NCBI GenBank assembly: GCA_023424395.1 | Contig: JAFADY010000013.1 | Location: forward strand, 1 to 28,509 | Source of the DNA: Bacteroidota bacterium | Lineage (GTDB): Bacteria; Bacteroidota; Bacteroidia; Bacteroidales; Dysgonomonadaceae | Length of the DNA stretch: 28,509 nt | Direction of reading: 5' to 3' | In this document: in pieces, positions 24,767 to 28,509 of the stretch | Layout: every line of letters starts with the position of its first letter | How positions within the stretch are numbered: the first letter of the stretch is position 1 | Notes under the pieces: model-generated | Database searches by the model: none | Seen by the model: only the letters and a program-made list of their open reading frames with translations | What the model was told of the DNA's origin: nothing | Program-made: the position numbers and the translations under genes

Positions 24767-25957
24767 ATGTCTCCGGATTTTATTTCAGAATGGAAATCAG
24801 AAATTTCAGATACGCTTTGGCATAGCAAATCGTTGTGTTTGGCTGTTTATTCAACTGACAGATCATTATTATTTTGTAACGATGCTTTCAGCACGTTGAT
24901 ATCCGATGATCCGTGCAGTTCATTAATCAACCCTACTTTCGATAAAATCGTAGGTTTCAACAATACCACAGATTTGGTTTTCAGCGGCTATTTAACCGTC
25001 GGTAGTAAACATTCGGTAAATACTTCGATTTTCGCAAACATTTATCGGAAGAAAGACCAATTTATCGTTATTGGCGGAATTGATATAATCATGCTCTTGG
25101 AACAAAATAAAGCTGTTCTTAACATGAATGCGGAGATCAATAAGTTGCAGCGTGAAGTTATCAAGAAAAATAAGCAACTGCAAAAAACGAACGAAGAACT
25201 TGATGTGGCAAATGAATCGCTCCATAACCTGAACGCGACGAAAGACAAGTTTTTTGGTATTATAGCTCACGATCTGAAAAACCCTTTTAATTCGATCCTC
25301 GGATTTTCTGATCTATTACTTTCAAATATCCATCATTACGATAAAAATAAAATCTTGGATTTTGTAAAGATAATTCGCAGCGCTTCAAGAAGTGCCTACC
25401 ATTTGTTGGAAAACCTGTTAGTTTGGGCACGATCGCAATCGGGCAAAATTGAGTTCAATCCCACTCCGAACAATTTGTCAAAAATAATAAACCAAAATAT
25501 ATCGTTGTTAGAAATTCAGTCTACAAAAAAAGAAATAAAGGTCACTACAAAGATTGACAAACAATACACGGTTTTGTGCGATTTGAATATGATAAATACA
25601 GTAGTACGAAATTTATTAACAAATGCCATAAAATTTACGAACCCTCACGGGAGGATAACCATATCGGCAATTCAAATTGATAATGAATGCGAGATAACCA
25701 TCAGCGATACCGGCACGGGAATTTCACCTGAAAATTTGCTAAAACTTTTTACTATAGATAGTAAGTTTCAAAAAAAAGGAACCAACGACGAAAAAGGGAC
25801 CGGATTGGGCCTAATCCTTTGTAAAGAATTTATAGAAAAGCATGGCGGCCGAATTTGGGTAGAGAGTCAAATTGAAAAAGGCAGCAATTTTAAATTTACT
25901 ATGCCTCTGTACATTGAAAAAACAGAAAACATAACGCAAGTCTATTCGATGATTTGA
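24767..25957 (+). CDS. Cytoplasmic PAS-type sensor histidine kinase (orphan)
   Basis: A 396-residue kinase without signal peptide or membrane helices, hence cytosolic. Residues about 15-115 look like a diverged PAS domain (CLAVYSTDRSLLFCNDAFSTL). A coiled coil (about 118-160) links it to the HisKA domain, whose phospho-acceptor is His168 in GIIAHDLKNP. The HATPase domain has the N box (Asn286 in TNAIKFTN), the G1 motif DTGTGIS and the G2 motif GTGLGL. No receiver domain or response regulator is present in the window, so its output partner is elsewhere. It lies 5 bp after the small helical protein, whose gene overlaps the cobalamin-protein gene, suggesting input in trans. The DUF2798 gene starts 18 bp after its stop. 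Confidence 0.93.
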   Translation: MSPDFISEWKSEISDTLWHSKSLCLAVYSTDRSLLFCNDAFSTLISDDPCSSLINPTFDKIVGFNNTTDLVFSGYLTVGSKHSVNTSIFANIYRKKDQFIVIGGIDIIMLLEQNKAVLNMNAEINKLQREVIKKNKQLQKTNEELDVANESLHNLNATKDKFFGIIAHDLKNPFNSILGFSDLLLSNIHHYDKNKILDFVKIIRSASRSAYHLLENLLVWARSQSGKIEFNPTPNNLSKIINQNISLLEIQSTKKEIKVTTKIDKQYTVLCDLNMINTVVRNLLTNAIKFTNPHGRITISAIQIDNECEITISDTGTGISPENLLKLFTIDSKFQKKGTNDEKGTGLGLILCKEFIEKHGGRIWVESQIEKGSNFKFTMPLYIEKTENITQVYSMI

Positions 25958-25975
25958 TAATTAAATTTCTAACCT

Positions 25976-26200
25976 ATGAAACTTTCAAAAACTCAAGCGA
26001 TGATTTTATTCGTTATCTCGGTATCTGTTGTGATGTCGGCTGTAATGACTTTCGGCATGATCTCTATCCGATTTGGTTTTCCAAAAGATTTTTGGAAAAT
26101 GTGGTTCGGCGATTTCCTAATAGGAACGGCATTGGCAATACCCACCTCGTTTATCGTGGTTCCACTGCTTAAGAAATGGACGGATAGTTTGGTTAAATAA
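25976..26200 (+). CDS. DUF2798 family two-helix membrane protein
   Basis: A 74-residue protein with two transmembrane segments (about 8-30 and 45-66) and the family pattern: MSAVMTFG in helix 1, a short loop with FPKDFWKMW, then ALAIPTSFIVVPLLKK. Function of the family is unknown. It begins 18 bp after the histidine kinase stop and is probably cotranscribed, though it need not share its role. It ends 6 bp from the convergent stop of the methyltransferase gene. An overlapping frame at 25954-26172 is not family-like and was discarded. Confidence 0.8.
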   Translation: MKLSKTQAMILFVISVSVVMSAVMTFGMISIRFGFPKDFWKMWFGDFLIGTALAIPTSFIVVPLLKKWTDSLVK

Positions 26201-26206
26201 TGAAAG

Positions 26207-27388
26207 TTATTTTACTTTTGTGCATGAAATCCACACTTTGCTTTCATCAGCCAGTGTAGTAGCGAAAAGATACGTATTACCGCCATCTTCTAATCCCGAT
26301 TGACGACGAATTCCGGCTACGGACAGCGGAAAACTGCGAACGGATATGTTCGCTTTTTTTGTTTCGGAAATAAATTGACGGATGTTGTTTTTGTTAGGAG
26401 AAAAAACTTGCTGCACTTCGAAAATCCGCCCGGGAAAATCTGCCACAAGATTATCGGATGTGTATAAGTGGCTGTTTTTGTGCAGTTTTTTTACAAGAAA
26501 GGCAGAAGAAACTACGTTAAATGCGCCAGCTTTTAAAATGGAAGTGTTGGGTTCGTACAAATACTTTCCGATTTCAGACGTTAAAACCGATTCCGCATGC
26601 TGCTCTTGTTCGGGCGAAAAAGAAAATGATTCCGCTTCGGCATTTTTTTTCAGATTTACAGCGTGATAAACACACTCGTGTGTATTCTTTGAGAGCAAAA
26701 ACAACAATTCCTTGCATTCATTTTCCACCGAAACAACATGGACTTCTTGCACATACTGCAAAGTTTTTATCGCCAGCGAAATATCCAGCATCGGGGAATA
26801 TTTTATTACCGTCAGTCCTGATTTTTCTAGCAACAGGCTTTTAATCTGAGCTACGTCGGGGCTGCAATCTTCTATCCGAAAAACCTTTCGCCCTGCCCCA
26901 TCCCGTCGCGACGGATCCAAATAAATTAGGTCAATATTAGTTATTTCCTTTAAAAAGGCTTCGCCTGTTGTGTTTTTTATCGCCGCATTTTTCAACTCCA
27001 ATACCTCGAAATTATGAGCCGCGACAGCACATAAATCCTTATTTTGCTCCACGTACACCGCTTCGGAAAAATGCGGCGATAAAAACGAAAAATCCACGCC
27101 CAAGCCGCCGGTCAAGTCCACCAATCGGGTTTTCCCTTCAGGCATGAGCGACGCTTTATATCGCGCCGTTGCTTCGGACGAAGCTTGCTCCATGGATAAA
27201 TGAACGGGGTAAACTACATCGTCTTTCTCGTACCACGATGGGATTTTGTGCTTCGCCATCTGCCGTCCGGCAATCTGCGCCAACAAAAACGGCATATCTT
27301 TTTTTCCCGAAAACCGAAGCGCTGTTTGGCGTACATCGTCTTTTTCATGAGAACGGATAAATTGTTTTTGTTCTGCGGTTAGCGGCAT
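26207..27388 (-). CDS. PG_1098-like class I SAM-dependent methyltransferase with THUMP-like domain
   Basis: A 393-residue cytoplasmic protein resembling the Porphyromonas gingivalis PG_1098 family. The SAM-binding motif I is VDLTGGLGVDF (90-100) and a DPSRRD motif at 158-163 occupies the DPPY-like catalytic position. Together with a C-terminal THUMP/ferredoxin-like region these suggest an RNA (rRNA or tRNA) base methyltransferase. The exact target is not known. The open frame extends to 27436, but the family N-terminus is MPLTAEQKQF at 27388 and the extra residues lie close to the rpmA terminator. No separate promoter is apparent, so some readthrough from rplU-rpmA may supply it. Confidence 0.88.
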   Translation of the reverse strand: MPLTAEQKQFIRSHEKDDVRQTALRFSGKKDMPFLLAQIAGRQMAKHKIPSWYEKDDVVYPVHLSMEQASSEATARYKASLMPEGKTRLVDLTGGLGVDFSFLSPHFSEAVYVEQNKDLCAVAAHNFEVLELKNAAIKNTTGEAFLKEITNIDLIYLDPSRRDGAGRKVFRIEDCSPDVAQIKSLLLEKSGLTVIKYSPMLDISLAIKTLQYVQEVHVVSVENECKELLFLLSKNTHECVYHAVNLKKNAEAESFSFSPEQEQHAESVLTSEIGKYLYEPNTSILKAGAFNVVSSAFLVKKLHKNSHLYTSDNLVADFPGRIFEVQQVFSPNKNNIRQFISETKKANISVRSFPLSVAGIRRQSGLEDGGNTYLFATTLADESKVWISCTKVK

Positions 27389-27423
27389 AGGGTTGATAGG
27401 TATTGAATGAGATTGAAGTGGCG

Positions 27424-27463
27424 CTAAAAAAGACAACCCGCTTATTACAAGCAGGTTGTCTTT
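27424..27463 (-). terminator. Rho-independent terminator of rplU-rpmA
   Basis: A 15-position stem with one C/A mismatch (27429-27443 with 27449-27463) closes a 5-nt loop. On the minus strand it is followed by a six-T run (27431-27426), so it is oriented to end the ribosomal protein transcript 58 bp after the rpmA stop. A short T tract on the other side makes weak bidirectional action possible. Confidence 0.85.
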
Positions 27464-27520
27464 ATCAACTAAAAAATTATTTTATGGTTCAAGTTCCATA
27501 TTTGCGTATCTGCAGCAGCA

Positions 27521-27790
27521 TTACGCTTCTGCTGCGGCTACGGGCTGAATTGATACGAAAGAGCGGTTATTGTTTCTTTTGCGGAAAACAACCACGCCGT
27601 CAATCAATGCAAACAGTGTGTGGTCTTTGCCCATACCCACATTTTCTCCGGGATGATGAGCCGTACCGCGTTGACGAACCAAAATGTTGCCTGCTTTTGC
27701 TGTTTCACCACCGAATATTTTAACGCCCAATCGTTTACTTTCCGATTCGCGACCGTTTTTCGAACTACCTACACCTTTCTTATGTGCCAT
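27521..27790 (-). CDS. rpmA: 50S ribosomal protein L27
   Basis: An 89-residue basic ribosomal protein near the peptidyl-transferase centre. The N-terminal arm MAHKKGVGSSKNGRES and the core KRLGVKIFGGE, GNILVRQRGT and HPGENVGMGKDHTLFAL are canonical. There is no cleavable N-terminal extension of the Firmicutes type. It follows rplU with a 20-bp gap, the near-universal L21-L27 order. Confidence 0.97.
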   Translation of the reverse strand: MAHKKGVGSSKNGRESESKRLGVKIFGGETAKAGNILVRQRGTAHHPGENVGMGKDHTLFALIDGVVVFRKRNNNRSFVSIQPVAAAEA

Positions 27791-27810
27791 TTTCTTCTGA
27801 TTTTAACTGA

Positions 27811-28122
27811 TTAAGCAATAATTTCTTTTACACGTACTTCAGAAAATTGTTGACGATGTCCGTTCAACTTTCTGTATCCTTTTCTTCTTTTCTTTTTGAA
27901 AACAAGAACTTTATCTCCTTTCACATGCGAAAGCACTTCCAATACTACTTTTGCTCCGTCGATAACCGGTGCACCAACGGTTACATCGCCATCGTTATCG
28001 ATAAGCATCACTTTTGCAAACTCCACCTCGCTGCCTTGATCGGCATTGATTCTGTGAACAAATAATTTTTGGTCTTGCTGTACTTTAAACTGCTGACCCT
28101 GAATATCTACTATTACGTACAT
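27811..28122 (-). CDS. rplU: 50S ribosomal protein L21
   Basis: A 103-residue ribosomal protein that binds 23S rRNA. The N-terminus MYVIVDIQGQQFKV and the C-terminal basic block KVLVFKKKRRKGYRKLNGHRQ are typical. The open frame extends to 28233, but that would pass through the promoter at 28203-28234, and the family starts at the ATG at 28122. It is the first gene of the rplU-rpmA operon. Confidence 0.97.
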   Translation of the reverse strand: MYVIVDIQGQQFKVQQDQKLFVHRINADQGSEVEFAKVMLIDNDGDVTVGAPVIDGAKVVLEVLSHVKGDKVLVFKKKRRKGYRKLNGHRQQFSEVRVKEIIA

Positions 28123-28202
28123 AAAAAATAACTTGACGTTACGCGCCTGAGGCGAGCCGCTGTTGTGCGTCTTCTTGTTAAGCCTATTGGCGAAATGAGG
28201 TG

Positions 28203-28234
28203 CAAAATTAGTATATTTTTTTATAAACTCCAAA
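28203..28234 (-). promoter_or_regulatory. rplU-rpmA promoter with about 75-nt leader
   Basis: On the minus strand TTTG (28234-28231), 20 nt, then TAATTTTG (28210-28203), a full promoter match. The leader between here and the ATG at 28122 contains complementary arms (GACG/CGTC and CGCC/GGCG), so it may fold. Confidence 0.65.
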
Positions 28235-28270
28235 CATTCCCCATAATTTTCACGGTGGGTGAATTCAACT

Positions 28271-28339
28271 TAAGTTCAATTAGTAAATGCAATACATAAT
28301 AGATTCAATCATAACCGTAAGTTCAATTAGTAAATGCAA
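28271..28339. repeat. Pair of identical 22-bp direct repeats
   Basis: The 22-bp unit at 28271-28292 (starting TAAGTTCAATTAG, ending AAATGCAA) is repeated exactly at 28318-28339, a period of 47 bp. The 25 bp between are unrelated apart from a short TTCAA. It sits between the divergent rplU promoter and the riboswitch promoter. Two copies are too few to call an array. Confidence 0.8.
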
Positions 28340-28365
28340 CACAAGGTAAAAAATATTACAATACG

Positions 28366-28397
28366 TTTCGGTTTTGAACAAAAAAGCCATATCTTTG
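28366..28397 (+). promoter_or_regulatory. Promoter of the riboswitch-controlled gene
   Basis: TATCTTTG at 28390-28397 is a perfect -7 motif. A weak -33 candidate, TTTC, lies 20 nt upstream (28366-28369). Transcription would start just before the riboswitch. Confidence 0.5.
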
Positions 28398-28407
28398 TTT
28401 CATCAAA

Positions 28408-28485
28408 CAACAGGGGTGCCTTACAATAACGGGCTGAGATCATACCCATCACCTGATCCGGATAATGCCGGCGGAGGGAAAAAAG
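28408..28485 (+). ncRNA. TPP riboswitch (THI element)
   Basis: The thiamine pyrophosphate aptamer is recognised from its ordered conserved blocks: GGGGTGCC (28413-28420), GGCTGAGA (28432-28439), TACCC (28443-28447), ACCTGATCCGGATAATGCCG (28451-28470) and GGAGGGAA (28473-28480). These are the pyrimidine-sensing CUGAGA helix and the pyrophosphate-sensing arm. It is oriented rightward, so a thiamine biosynthesis or transport gene should begin just beyond the window. The P1 closing stem is not obvious, and the bases to 28509 hold no start codon. Confidence 0.93.
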
Positions 28486-28509
28486 GCAAAGCTCACAACA
28501 ACTGTGGCT

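Noticed and set aside
25954..26172. 72-residue frame overlapping the DUF2798 gene
   Set aside because: It overlaps the DUF2798 gene in another frame and has neither hydrophobic pattern nor family resemblance, whereas the frame at 25976 shows two clear helices.
27389..27436. Longer start for the PG_1098-like methyltransferase
   Set aside because: The extra 16 residues lie next to the rpmA terminator and the family begins at MPLTAEQ.
28123..28233. Longer start for L21
   Set aside because: It would place coding sequence across the rplU promoter; the canonical L21 N-terminus is at 28122.
28271..28339. Possible minimal CRISPR array
   Set aside because: Only two 22-bp copies with one 25-bp spacer, no cas gene in the window, and the unit is shorter than usual repeats.

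Overview
The window looks like chromosomal DNA from a member of the Bacteroidales (Bacteroidota). Many genes are preceded by the phylum-specific promoter type (TTTG or TTG, about 18-20 nt, then TAnnTTTG). The synteny tig-clpP-clpX-recQ and dxs-trkA-trkH is typical of the order. Several families are largely restricted to this group (DUF3109 protein, PG_1098-like methyltransferase, lipoprotein glycosidases). Base composition is moderately AT-rich. I see no insertion sequences, tRNAs, rRNAs or CRISPR arrays.

Layout. 1-335 holds no gene but carries leftward promoters for something beyond the edge. 336-1766 (-) is a secreted two-PDZ protein, divergent from aspS (1942-3699, +). 3701-10833 (-) is a compact five-gene saccharide operon: GH2, Asp-box lipoprotein, GH43 arabinanase-like lipoprotein, an unclassified 664-residue secreted protein, and galactose mutarotase. 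10938-12378 (-) pairs a DUF3109 protein with a CPBP membrane protease. 12584-23478 (+) is a housekeeping run: trigger factor, ClpP, ClpX, terminator, RecQ, Dxs, TrkA, TrkH. 23601-26200 (+) is the most unusual part: a 19-codon leader ORF, a stand-alone cobalamin-binding protein with the Wx9EH signature of B12 photoreceptors, a small unknown protein, an orphan PAS-type histidine kinase, and a two-helix DUF2798 protein. 26207-28122 (-) has a PG_1098-like methyltransferase, then rpmA and rplU with their own promoter and terminator. The right edge has a 22-bp direct repeat and a TPP riboswitch whose gene lies outside.

How the genes work together. The glycosidase operon can be read as periplasmic trimming of an arabinose- and galactose-containing plant polysaccharide, ending in mutarotation of the released sugar. 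Trigger factor, ClpX and ClpP form a protein folding and turnover module, and TrkA/TrkH a potassium uptake module. The 23.6-26.0 kb cluster is best read as a signalling unit in which a cobalamin (possibly light-sensing) domain works in trans on a histidine kinase, probably through the small middle protein. This last reading is inference from motif, overlap and gene order.
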